Source: Verrucomicrobiota bacterium (GTDB lineage Bacteria; Verrucomicrobiota; Verrucomicrobiia; Opitutales; Opitutaceae). Taken from it: a stretch of 49,499 nucleotides of DNA. The stretch lies in contig JAEWBF010000088.1 of assembly GCA_023391285.1 (NCBI GenBank), forward strand, positions 1-49,499. Direction: 5' to 3'. Positions 40,685-48,654 of the stretch are shown piece by piece. The position numbers and the translations under genes are program-made. The notes beneath the pieces are model-generated. The model worked only from the letters and a program-made list of their open reading frames with translations. It was not told the DNA's origin and searched no databases. How positions within the stretch are numbered: position 1 is the first letter of the stretch; every line of letters starts with the position of its first letter.

Positions 40685-40853
40685 AAATTCTCCTGCGTGA
40701 TGTTGAGTTGTTTCGATCTTCTCACTTCCACGACGACCCACGCCTTTCCGCGCGGACACACCCACGCACAATTTCCGCCGCGTGCCCGAAATTGACGACC
40801 CCCTGTCCGTTCGCACGCTCTCCATCCGTCGTCCCCTCGAACACCATCATCCC

Positions 40854-41252
40854 ATGGCTACCACCAACCCCTACCTCCTCATCTTCCGCGAATCGTCCCC
40901 CGACGCCTACAAGTTTCTCTCGCCCGAACAACGCCAACAACTCCTCGACCGCTGGAACGCTTGGTATGACGGCCTCGCGACCGCCGGCAAAGTGCAGCAC
41001 GGTCATCCCCTCGAACCCGAAGGCCGCCTCGTCTCCGCCCGCGGCGAACGCGTGGTCGACGGTCCTTACGCCGAAGCCAAGGAAGCCATCGGCGGATATT
41101 TCTTCCTCACCGTTCCTTCGATCGAGGAAGCCATCGAAATCGCTAAACAGTGCCCAAGCCTGCAATACGGCCTCACGGTCGAAGTCCGTCCCGTCGCCGA
41201 ATTCTGCGCCACCCTCGGCGTCCGCGGCCGCCCCGCTGCCGCGACCGCCTAA
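40854..41252 (+). CDS. YCII-related DGPF-domain protein
   Basis: 132 residues from ATG 40854. A ferredoxin-like YCII fold with the hallmark VVDGPYAEAKEAIGGYFFL (the DGPF motif). Proteins of this kind are encoded beside ECF42 sigma factors and are thought to belong to their control circuit. The sigma gene starts 70 bp downstream on the same strand. No catalytic residue set is established for this subgroup. Confidence 0.88.
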   Translation: MATTNPYLLIFRESSPDAYKFLSPEQRQQLLDRWNAWYDGLATAGKVQHGHPLEPEGRLVSARGERVVDGPYAEAKEAIGGYFFLTVPSIEEAIEIAKQCPSLQYGLTVEVRPVAEFCATLGVRGRPAAATA

Positions 41253-41322
41253 AGCGGAGCCCGACCAAGGCGGAGCCCGGCATCCCGTCGGACTTCTCCT
41301 CGCTTCCCTTCCCCCACCGCTC

Positions 41323-42624
41323 ATGCCCGACCCCGCCCAAACCTCCCACTTGGTCGAGCATTTCTTCCGCCACGAAACCGGCCGCCTCCACGGCACGTTG
41401 ATGCGGCTCTTCGGCCCGCAAAACCTCGCGCTTATCGAAGACGTCACGCAGGAAGCCCTCCTCCGCGCTCTGCGCACGTGGTCCATCGGCGGCTTCCCCG
41501 CCAATCCTTCCGCCTGGATCACCCGCGTCGCCATCAACCTCGCCCGCGACGCGCTTCGCCACCGCCGCATGTCCGCCGACAAAGAAGCGGCCATCATCAC
41601 ACACCTCGAACAACTCGTCCCCGATCCGCCGCCCAACGGTCAAAGCGACTACACCATTCGCGACGACACGCTGCGGCTCATGTTCGTCTGCTGCCACCCC
41701 GCCATCCCCGCCGACGCCCAAGTCATCCTCGCGCTCAAGATGCTCTGCGGTTTCAGCACCGCCGAAATCGCCCGCGCCTTCCTCGCCAACGAAGCCGCCA
41801 TCGAGAAACAACTCACGCGCACCAAAAATCGTATCCGCGAATCGAATATCGCCTTTGAACTCCCCGAAGGCACCGATCTCGCCGAACGACTCGATGGCGT
41901 CCTCGCCACGCTCTACCTGCTCTTCAACGAGGGCTACAAAGCCTCCGCCGGCGAACGCCTCCTCCGCCAGGAGCTCTGCCACGAAGCCATTCGTCTCGCC
42001 TCCCTGCTCGTCGCCCACCCGGCCGGCAATGTCCCGCGCGCTCACGCGTTGCTCTCGTTCATGCTGCTCACCGCCGCGCGTTTCCCCGCCCGGCTCGGTG
42101 ACGACGGCGACCTTCTCCGCCTCGACGATCAAGACCGCTCCAAATGGGACTACACCTTGATCGAACGCGGTCTTCTTCACCTCGCCCAATCCGCTCAAGG
42201 CACCGAGCTCAGCGAATATCACCTTCAAGCCGGCATCGCCGCCTGCCATTGCACGGCCGCCGACAGCGCCTCCACCGACTGGGCGCGCATTCTTCGCCAC
42301 TACGACGACCTTCATCGCCTCAAGCCGTCTCCCTTCGCCGCTCTCAGCCGCGCCGTTGCCATCGCGCACGTTCACGGCCCCGAAGCCGGTCTCGAGGCCA
42401 TCGACGAGATCCCCCAACGCGCGAAACTCGAGTCACACTACCTTCTTCATTCCGTCGTCGGCGAACTTCACTGGCGCCTCGGCCAACACGCCGCCGCCGC
42501 TGAAAGCTTCCGCCGCGCTCTCGACCTCTCCCGCGTCGGCCCCGAGCAACTCTACCTCTCCCGCCAACTCGATCGCGCCATTGTAGGACAGGGTCTCCGC
42601 ACCCCGCCGTCCGTGCGATCCTAG
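41323..42624 (+). CDS. ECF42-type RNA polymerase sigma factor
   Basis: 433 residues. Sigma region 2 (about 8-80, VEHFFRHETGRLHGTLMRLFG to ARDALRHRRM) and region 4 (about 120-180, LALKMLCGFSTAEIARAFL) are followed by a large helical extension (about 190-415, with LYLLFNEGYKAS and TPR-like repeats). That layout, plus the DGPF partner gene, identifies ECF42, which uses its C-terminal extension instead of an anti-sigma factor. The last 14 residues (IVGQGLRTPPSVRS) are encoded by a degenerate palindromic repeat (42583-42609), so the original stop was probably lost. Confidence 0.9.
   Translation: MPDPAQTSHLVEHFFRHETGRLHGTLMRLFGPQNLALIEDVTQEALLRALRTWSIGGFPANPSAWITRVAINLARDALRHRRMSADKEAAIITHLEQLVPDPPPNGQSDYTIRDDTLRLMFVCCHPAIPADAQVILALKMLCGFSTAEIARAFLANEAAIEKQLTRTKNRIRESNIAFELPEGTDLAERLDGVLATLYLLFNEGYKASAGERLLRQELCHEAIRLASLLVAHPAGNVPRAHALLSFMLLTAARFPARLGDDGDLLRLDDQDRSKWDYTLIERGLLHLAQSAQGTELSEYHLQAGIAACHCTAADSASTDWARILRHYDDLHRLKPSPFAALSRAVAIAHVHGPEAGLEAIDEIPQRAKLESHYLLHSVVGELHWRLGQHAAAAESFRRALDLSRVGPEQLYLSRQLDRAIVGQGLRTPPSVRS
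42583..42609 (+). repeat. Degenerate GTAG palindrome at the sigma factor 3' end
   Basis: GTAGGACAGGGTC, TCCG, CACCCCGCCGTCC: mutated version of the element at 4997 and 11504. Translated as the C-terminus of the sigma factor. Confidence 0.65.
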
Positions 42625-42653
42625 GGCGTCTCCCCCGTCTCCCCGCGCACGCT

Positions 42654-43121
42654 TCAACTAAACCGCTCGCGCAACACTTCGCCCGATTCGCCGCTTCCCT
42701 GTTCGCCTTCCTTCGCTTCTTCCGGAGGTGTCAGCGCGAAAAACGTATTCCCCGCGTTCACTTCCCGAATCGCGTTCGGCACATTCAGCAGCGACGTGTG
42801 CTTGCAGATAAATCCCAGCGCACCACAGGCCAGCGCTTGCTCGACGCCCGTGTCATCTCCTTCCGCCGACACGATGAGCACATTCGTGCCGCCCAGCTCC
42901 GTCTTGATCTGCCGCGTCGCATCCAGCCCATTCATGTTGGGCATCATGATGTCCATCACTACGACGTCCGGCTTCAGCGCCCTCGCCATCTCGACGGCTT
43001 CGACTCCATCTCGCGCCTCGCCCAGCAGCTGAATGTCGTCTTCGAACTCTAGCAGGATCTTCAGTCCTTCACGCAGAGGTTCGTGGTCGTCGGCGATCAA
43101 TACTTTGATGGGGTCTGGCAT
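42654..43121 (-). CDS. Receiver-only response regulator, copy 1
   Basis: 155 residues. CheY-like receiver with D11, D12, phospho-acceptor D57, S85 and K107 all present. There is no output domain: after residue 120 only a Glu/Gly/Ser-rich tail remains. The receiver wording (VLIADDHEPLREGLKILLEFEDDI, SLLNVPNAIREVNAGNTFF) is that of NarL/FixJ regulators, so it looks like one that lost its LuxR-type helix-turn-helix. No histidine kinase is nearby. Closely similar to the protein at 44700-45227, on the other side of the esterase gene. Confidence 0.88.
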   Translation of the reverse strand: MPDPIKVLIADDHEPLREGLKILLEFEDDIQLLGEARDGVEAVEMARALKPDVVVMDIMMPNMNGLDATRQIKTELGGTNVLIVSAEGDDTGVEQALACGALGFICKHTSLLNVPNAIREVNAGNTFFALTPPEEAKEGEQGSGESGEVLRERFS

Positions 43122-43288
43122 TTTGGAAAACCTTCAACGGACACCAAATCGGCCAGTAGGTATCGGGAAAACAGCCATATCGCGTAAAACTTTTTCACAA
43201 AGCGCAACTTGCCGACATTTGAAGGAGTGCCGCTGCGCCGGGTGTTGAACCGCCAACAACCCTTCGTCGCCCCCGTCCGCTTCCTCTC

Positions 43289-44560
43289 ATGCGCTTCATC
43301 CGCTGCTTCCTCACCCCGCTGATCATCGCGGTCGCCACCTGCGCAGTCGTTGCCACCGCTGCGCCCTACACGTTCACCGACTCCGAAGTTCGCGACCTTC
43401 CCACCTCCGCCAACGGTCGCACCTATCAGCTCTACATCCGCTACCCGTCGACCTACTTCTCCGAGCCTTCCCGCAAATTCCCCACCCTCTACTTCGTCGA
43501 CGCCTACTGGGATTTCGCGCTTTTCTCCACCGTCGTCGGAAATCTTCGCGCCGACAACGCCGTGCCCGAGGTGCTGCTAATCGGCATCGGTTACGCGGGT
43601 GCCAATCCCGACGTCAACTCACTCCGCACCATCGACCTCACTCCCGGCGTCGATCCGAGCATCGACCCTTTCGGCCAAGGTAGCGGGCGCGCTCCCGACT
43701 TTCTGTCGGTCATCGAAAACGAAATCATCCCGCTCGCCGAGCGCGACTACCGCGCCGACCCCACCTTCCGCGTCCTCGCCGGCACGTCCTTCGGCGGGCT
43801 CTTCACGTCCTACGCCGCATTCGCCCGCCCCGGCCTTTTTCACGGCTACGTCGCATGCGCCTCCGCTCTCTGGTGGCGCAATCATTTCGTCCATTCTCTC
43901 GAAGCCGACTACGCAAAATCCCACAGCTCGCTTCCCGCGCGTTTCTACCTCGCCTACGCGACCGAGGACTCGGCCCGAATCGCCAGCGCCACGACGACCC
44001 TCTTCCAGCAAATCAAATCCCGCTCCTACTCCGACCTCACCCTCGCGATGCGCGAAATCGAGGGCGAACGACACTCCACCCTGAAACCCGAAGCCTACAC
44101 CCGCGGCCTCCGTTTTATTTTCGCACCACGCGCGCCATCACCCGCTCTCAACGCCACCAGCATGAACGCGAGCCTTGTCGCTCTCGCGACCCGCGGCCGC
44201 GTGGGCACCGGCGACGACGTCATGATCGCCGGCTTCATCGTCGAAGGCGCCGATTCCAAACGCGTGCTCATCCAAGCCGGCGGCCCCGCCCTCTCGCGCC
44301 TGGGTGTGCCCAACTCCCTCGCCAATCCCTTTCTCCGCGTCCACGCCAGCAATGGCACGCTCCTCGCCGAAAACGACGACTGGGCCAACGACTCCGCTAT
44401 CGCTGCCGCCGCTCAACGCTCCGGCGCTACTCCTTTTTCCAACGGCAGCCTCGACTCCGCTCTCATCCTCACGCTCCAACCCGGCGCCTACACCGCCATC
44501 GTCTCCGGCATCAACAACACCACCGGCAACGCCCTCGTCGAAGTCTACGAACTACCTTGA
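43289..44560 (+). CDS. Secreted esterase of the IroE/Fes-like alpha/beta hydrolase type with a verrucomicrobial C-terminal domain
   Basis: 423 residues. Signal peptide to about 25. Alpha/beta-hydrolase (about 30-290): YQLYIRYPSTYF, FPTLYFVDAYWDF, nucleophile S167 in LAGTSFGGL, and a His in EGERHSTL. This putative-esterase family includes siderophore esterases (IroE, Fes) and feruloyl-type enzymes. The last 130 residues (LVALATRGRVGTGDDVMIAGFIVEG to NALVEVYELP, with RVLIQAGGPAL and ENDDW) are a domain I know from many Verrucomicrobiota exported proteins; its role is unknown, maybe surface attachment. Flanked by the two receiver genes. Confidence 0.83.
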   Translation: MRFIRCFLTPLIIAVATCAVVATAAPYTFTDSEVRDLPTSANGRTYQLYIRYPSTYFSEPSRKFPTLYFVDAYWDFALFSTVVGNLRADNAVPEVLLIGIGYAGANPDVNSLRTIDLTPGVDPSIDPFGQGSGRAPDFLSVIENEIIPLAERDYRADPTFRVLAGTSFGGLFTSYAAFARPGLFHGYVACASALWWRNHFVHSLEADYAKSHSSLPARFYLAYATEDSARIASATTTLFQQIKSRSYSDLTLAMREIEGERHSTLKPEAYTRGLRFIFAPRAPSPALNATSMNASLVALATRGRVGTGDDVMIAGFIVEGADSKRVLIQAGGPALSRLGVPNSLANPFLRVHASNGTLLAENDDWANDSAIAAAAQRSGATPFSNGSLDSALILTLQPGAYTAIVSGINNTTGNALVEVYELP

Positions 44561-44573
44561 ATTTCCGTTTCGC

Positions 44574-44600
44574 TGTCATTCTGAGCGAAGCGAAGAATCC
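44574..44600 (+). repeat. Interspersed 27-nt repeat (TCATTCTGAGCGAAGCGAAG type), copy 2
   Basis: Identical to 23496-23522. It lies 14 bp after the esterase stop, in the convergent gap before the second receiver gene. Confidence 0.75.
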
Positions 44601-44699
44601 CCTTCGAGCACCGCCACCAGCATCCTCGACCGATCTCCAACGCGCCTTTCCGATTCAGCGTAGCTTTTTCCTAAAGCTGTTTCTGGATTTCGGCCGCAC

Positions 44700-45227
44700 C
44701 TACCCCGTCCGCTCCTCCGGCCCCCTCGCCCCTCTCATCCCCGCCTCGCTCTCCTCGCGCACCGCTCCCGAAAATCCGAGCTGCGCCAGCGCCTGACTGA
44801 TCCGCTGCCGGCGCAAATCCAATCGCCCATCCTTACCCATCACGCCGACAAACGTGTTGCCCGCAAAAATCTCGCGCACCGCTCTCGGCACATTCGCCAG
44901 CGACGTATGCTTCGCCACATACGCGCCCGCGCCCGCCTCCAAGGCCTCGTGCACCTGACGTTCATCAGGGGTCGCCGACACCACCAGCACGTGCGTCCCC
45001 GGCAGCTCCCGCCGGATCTGCCGCGTCGCCTCGATCCCACCCAACAACGGCATCGCGATATCCATGATCACGACATCCGGCTTCAATTTCTTCGCCAATC
45101 GCACCGCCTCCCGACCATCCGCTGCCTCGCCCGCAACCGCGATCCCTTCCTCGAATTCCAACAACAGCTTCAATCCTTTGCGAAGGATCGCGTGATCGTC
45201 GGCAATCAGCACCGTGATGTCTCTCAT
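44700..45227 (-). CDS. Receiver-only response regulator, copy 2
   Basis: 175 residues from ATG 45225-45227. Acidic pocket D10, D11, acceptor D56, with S84 and K106. As in copy 1, the receiver ends SLANVPRAVREIFAGNTFVGV, exactly where NarL-type regulators continue into a helix-turn-helix, but the remaining 50 residues (DLRRQRISQALAQLGFSG, then a Glu/Gly/Arg tail) do not form one. Probably a phosphotransfer or protein-interaction switch. No kinase is adjacent. Confidence 0.87.
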   Translation of the reverse strand: MRDITVLIADDHAILRKGLKLLLEFEEGIAVAGEAADGREAVRLAKKLKPDVVIMDIAMPLLGGIEATRQIRRELPGTHVLVVSATPDERQVHEALEAGAGAYVAKHTSLANVPRAVREIFAGNTFVGVMGKDGRLDLRRQRISQALAQLGFSGAVREESEAGMRGARGPEERTG

Positions 45228-45392
45228 GACGAGCGCCCCGACCAATCACCGGGGCCGGGAAACAACTTACCATTCCTCCGTTTCTCGCGGCATCAGGCGA
45301 AACCCCGAAGCACTTTGCTTCACACTTTTTTTGCGTTCTTTCATTCCGCTTTCCGCGCTGACTCTTCCGCCTCCTCTCACAGCATCGGACCC

Positions 45393-46802
45393 GTGTTCTA
45401 CCGCTTTCTTCTCCCGCTCCTCCTAACGATCGCCACACCTCCCGCCTTTTCCGCCGCGCCTCTGCCCGAATCAGACAAAGCGCGCGTCTTCGTTCTCACC
45501 GATATCTCCAACGAGCCCGACGACGAAGAGTCCCTCGTCCGCTTTCTCGTCTACGCCAACGAATACGACATCGAAGGCCTGGTCGCGACCACCTCCACGT
45601 GGCTCCGCCAGAATCCCCGCGAAGATCTCATTCGCCGCCATCTCGCCGCCTACGCTGAAGTTCAACCCAGCCTCCTCGTCCACGCGCCCGATTTCCCTTC
45701 CGCCGAACAACTCGCCGCCGTCACCGCCACCGGTCAGCCCGGCTACGGCCAAGCCCATGTCGGCCCCAATCAATCCACCCCCGGCTCCCGCCTCCTCGCC
45801 GCCGCGATCGAAAAATCCGATCCGCGCCCGCTCTGGATCACCGTTTGGGGCGGCGCCAACACCCTCGCTCAAGCCCTCCTCGATCTCCGCGCCTCCCACG
45901 CTCCCGCCGAGCTCGACACTGCCCTTTCCCGTCTCCGCGTTTACTCCATCTCCGATCAGGACGACTCCGGATCTTGGATACGTCGCGAATTTCCCAACCT
46001 CTTCTACATCGTCTCGCCCAGCACCCAGGACGAAAGAGAATACTGGCGCGCCACGTGGACCGGCATCTCCGGCGACCGCTTCTATCGCAACGCCCCCGGC
46101 CACCACGCCGACCTCGTCGATAACCCCTGGCTTGCGGAGAACATCATCCACCACCATGGCCCGCTCGGCGCCTTGTATCCGCCGTTCGCCTACATCATGG
46201 AAGGCGACACCCCCGCGTTCCTCGGCCTCATCCGCAACGGCCTCGGCTGGACCGAAAGCCCCGCCTACGGCGGCTGGGGCGGCCGCTACGTCCTCTACCG
46301 TGCTCACGGCGAAACGCGCCCGATCTGGACCAACAACGCCACCAGCCGCGACACCGTCACGCTCCCCGACGGCCGCACCGACACCTCCGACCCCGCCACC
46401 ATCTGGCGCTGGCGCGAACACTTCCAAAACGATTTCGCCGCCCGCATGGACTGGTGCATCGCGCCGACATTCGCCGACGCCAATCACAACCCGATCGCCG
46501 TCCTCAACGGCGACACCACCCGCCGCATCCTCCACCTCGCCGCCACCCCCGGCGCCACCATCGACCTTTCCGCCGAAGGCACGACCGACCCCGACAACCA
46601 CTCGCTCTCCATCACATGGTGGATCTACCCCGAAGCAGGCACCCTCTCCGGCGCCACGCTCTCCGCCACCGAAGGCCCCACCACCACCGTCCAACTCCCG
46701 CCCGCCCGCTCCGGCACCCTCCACGTGATCCTCCAAGTCACCGATTCCGGCGCCCCGTCCCTCACCACCTACCGCCGCGCCATCATCGAAGCGAAAAACT
46801 AA
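45393..46802 (+). CDS. DUF1593 nucleoside-hydrolase-like protein (Sde182 type), secreted
   Basis: 469 residues from GTG 45393, which opens a signal peptide (FYRFLLPLLLTIATPPAFSA). The N-terminal DUF1593 domain begins VFVLTDISNEPDDEESLVRFLVYANEYDIEGLVATTS, whose early Asp cluster recalls the calcium site of nucleoside hydrolases, and continues with WGGANTLAQALLDL. The C-terminal 100 residues are an Ig-like Sde182 domain (DPDNHSLSITWWIYPEAG). Relatives are annotated as cellulose-binding or polysaccharide-related; the reaction is not established. Frames further upstream overlap the receiver gene and are rejected. Confidence 0.85.
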   Translation: MFYRFLLPLLLTIATPPAFSAAPLPESDKARVFVLTDISNEPDDEESLVRFLVYANEYDIEGLVATTSTWLRQNPREDLIRRHLAAYAEVQPSLLVHAPDFPSAEQLAAVTATGQPGYGQAHVGPNQSTPGSRLLAAAIEKSDPRPLWITVWGGANTLAQALLDLRASHAPAELDTALSRLRVYSISDQDDSGSWIRREFPNLFYIVSPSTQDEREYWRATWTGISGDRFYRNAPGHHADLVDNPWLAENIIHHHGPLGALYPPFAYIMEGDTPAFLGLIRNGLGWTESPAYGGWGGRYVLYRAHGETRPIWTNNATSRDTVTLPDGRTDTSDPATIWRWREHFQNDFAARMDWCIAPTFADANHNPIAVLNGDTTRRILHLAATPGATIDLSAEGTTDPDNHSLSITWWIYPEAGTLSGATLSATEGPTTTVQLPPARSGTLHVILQVTDSGAPSLTTYRRAIIEAKN

Positions 46803-46810
46803 ACACCAAT

Positions 46811-46835
46811 GGAGGCGCGGCGCCCCCCACCGCGC
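46811..46835 (+). repeat. REP-like palindrome, GGAG class, intergenic
   Basis: GGAG, GCGCGGCG, C-rich loop, CACCGCGC, with one stem mismatch. It lies between two convergent genes, 5 bp before the SUMF1-like stop at 46840. Confidence 0.75.
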
Positions 46836-46839
46836 AGTT

Positions 46840-47646
46840 CTACTCTTTCTTCGTTCGCTCCACCGGACACAACCCCACGCGAAACCCAATCGTATAATCC
46901 CGTCGACCCGACGATCCGCCTGCCCGCGCCGCCGGACGGCACACCGCCGCGCCCATCCGCCAGCTTCCTCCGCGCGCCATTCGAAAATACCCATGCTCCG
47001 GCCCCGTCGGATCCGTCTCCGCTGAACGCGCATAATCGCCATACCAATCCCGACACCACTCGAGCACATTCCCGAGCATGTCGTAGAGCCCCCACGCATT
47101 CGGCTTCTTCTGCGCCACGCGATGCGTCGTCCCGCCGCTGTTTTCCTCATACCACGCCACTTCATCCAAATACATTGCCGCGCCTTCTTTTCCCGCCCGA
47201 CACGCATACTCCCACTGCGCCTCCGTCGGTAACGCGTAAACATATCCCGCCGGCAAACGCCCCGCCGCCCGCTCGCGCTCGGTCAGCTTCTTGCACCATG
47301 CCGTCGCATCGAGCCACGACACCCGCTCCACCGGCGCATCCAATCCGACGTCGGTGAACCGACTCGGGTTCGCCCCCTCCACCGCTTCATACTGCGCCTG
47401 CGTGACCTCGGTCCGCCCCATCCAAAACCCTTTCGTCAACGTCACCGCTCTCTGGATACCTTCCGCCTTGTCGCGACCCCACTCGTCTTCGGGGCTTCCC
47501 ATCGTAAATGTCCCCGGCGCAATCCACACCATCTCGATCCCCACGTCGTCGATCGCGAAATCCTTTCCCTGCTCCGCCGCTCCCACCCCCCAAGCGGCGC
47601 CAGCCCACGCCAGCGCCGCAATCAGTTTCCAAAAACGCTCCGCCAT
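46840..47646 (-). CDS. Secreted SUMF1/FGE-like domain protein
   Basis: 268 residues. Signal peptide (about 1-24). The formylglycine-generating-enzyme fold is clear: MVWIAPGTFTMGSPEDE, FWMGRTEVTQAQYEAV, PVERVSWLDATAWC, LPTEAQWEYACRAG, NAWGLYDMLGNVLEWC and MARGGSW near the end. In true FGE the GGSW segment is followed by two redox Cys; here only one Cys is found (AAVCRP), so sulfatase activation is unlikely. No sulfatase gene is adjacent. It lies 9 bp downstream of the NHL-like gene, probably one operon. Confidence 0.87.
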   Translation of the reverse strand: MAERFWKLIAALAWAGAAWGVGAAEQGKDFAIDDVGIEMVWIAPGTFTMGSPEDEWGRDKAEGIQRAVTLTKGFWMGRTEVTQAQYEAVEGANPSRFTDVGLDAPVERVSWLDATAWCKKLTERERAAGRLPAGYVYALPTEAQWEYACRAGKEGAAMYLDEVAWYEENSGGTTHRVAQKKPNAWGLYDMLGNVLEWCRDWYGDYARSAETDPTGPEHGYFRMARGGSWRMGAAVCRPAARAGGSSGRRDYTIGFRVGLCPVERTKKE

Positions 47647-47655
47647 TCCGTCACC

Positions 47656-48525
47656 TCAGCTTTCGGGCGCCCAACGATACGCGCGCAGCACGTTGTCGTT
47701 CATCAACGGCACCAGCATCTCTTTCTTCTCCACGATGTATTCATGATCCGCCGTGCCTTTCACGAGTTTCATCAACGGCGTCGGTTTCCCCTCCGCCGAC
47801 ACCTGCAGCACATCGCCTGTAATCCAATCCGTCACGGTGTATCCACCTTTCCCATCCGGCTCGAGTCCGTCAACGTGACATACCGGCTCGCTCCCAATCC
47901 GCCCCAGCGACTTGTCCCGAAACGAAATCGTCGAGATGTGCCCCAGCTGCTCCTTTCCATCCGCGCCGCGCACCGTCCAACCACCCAACAACAACCGATC
48001 CTTCTCCGCCCGCAGCCCATTGATCCAACCCGTCTGCGCACGATCGAGTTTCACCCACGACGCGAACGTCCCGCCACTCAGCCGGAAAATCTCCCCCAGC
48101 CGCCCGCTGCTCACATAAACATTTCCCTCCGGATCCGCCGTGCAGTCGTTGAACTCGCCCGGCCCATCTTCCGGCGCATACCGCCCCATCACCTTCCCCG
48201 CGGCCACGTCGATCTCCACGAGATCCTTGTCGTCGCCGACATACAACCGCCCGTTCGCCAGCGCCAGCCCCTTTGGATTGTCGAAGCCGGTCACCCACTT
48301 CAGATCCAGAATCTTTCCATCCGCACTCACGCGACTGACGAACCCATCACCCGGCGTCTGCCCGTCGCCATGCGTTCCCATGTTCGAAACATAAAGAACG
48401 TTCCGTCCTTCGTCATAAACCACCGACTCTGGCCCCACGAATCCCTTCGTCTCCCAGATCAATTCCGGAGCCGCCGCAGCCAGCCCGGAAGTTAACGCCA
48501 TCAAAGCAAGAAGGTATGTCTTCAT
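47656..48525 (-). CDS. Secreted SMP-30/NHL-type beta-propeller protein
   Basis: 289 residues from ATG 48523-48525. Signal peptide (LLALMALTSGLAAAAP). Propeller repeats with the SMP-30/gluconolactonase wording: GPESVVYDEGRNVLYVSNMG, GFDNPKGLALANGRLYVGD, FNDCTADPEGNVYVSSG, WINGLRAEKDRLLLGG and VDGLEPDGKGGYTVTDW. The Glu, Asn and Asp that bind calcium in SMP-30 lactonases have counterparts (PES, FND, VDG). A periplasmic sugar-lactone hydrolase is possible but unproven. The amidohydrolase divergent from it belongs to a family that also holds lactonases. Confidence 0.8.
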   Translation of the reverse strand: MKTYLLALMALTSGLAAAAPELIWETKGFVGPESVVYDEGRNVLYVSNMGTHGDGQTPGDGFVSRVSADGKILDLKWVTGFDNPKGLALANGRLYVGDDKDLVEIDVAAGKVMGRYAPEDGPGEFNDCTADPEGNVYVSSGRLGEIFRLSGGTFASWVKLDRAQTGWINGLRAEKDRLLLGGWTVRGADGKEQLGHISTISFRDKSLGRIGSEPVCHVDGLEPDGKGGYTVTDWITGDVLQVSAEGKPTPLMKLVKGTADHEYIVEKKEMLVPLMNDNVLRAYRWAPES

Positions 48526-48654
48526 TGGGGTAAGAGAAATGCGACCACGATCGCGCCCCGCCTGACGCCCCAACGCCCCATCCGTTTCGAATCACCCAAC
48601 CAAATCAGCATCTTCCCTCCCCTCCCTTCGTCCTTCCCGCCAGCCCCACTCCCC

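Noticed and set aside
41173..42417. 414-codon minus-strand frame opposite the sigma factor
   Set aside because: Low-complexity Gly/Glu/Val-rich translation without motifs; the ECF42 sigma factor is clear on the other strand.
310..46835. CRISPR array from repeated palindromes
   Set aside because: Copies are scattered kilobases apart, in different contexts, with no regular spacers and no cas genes.
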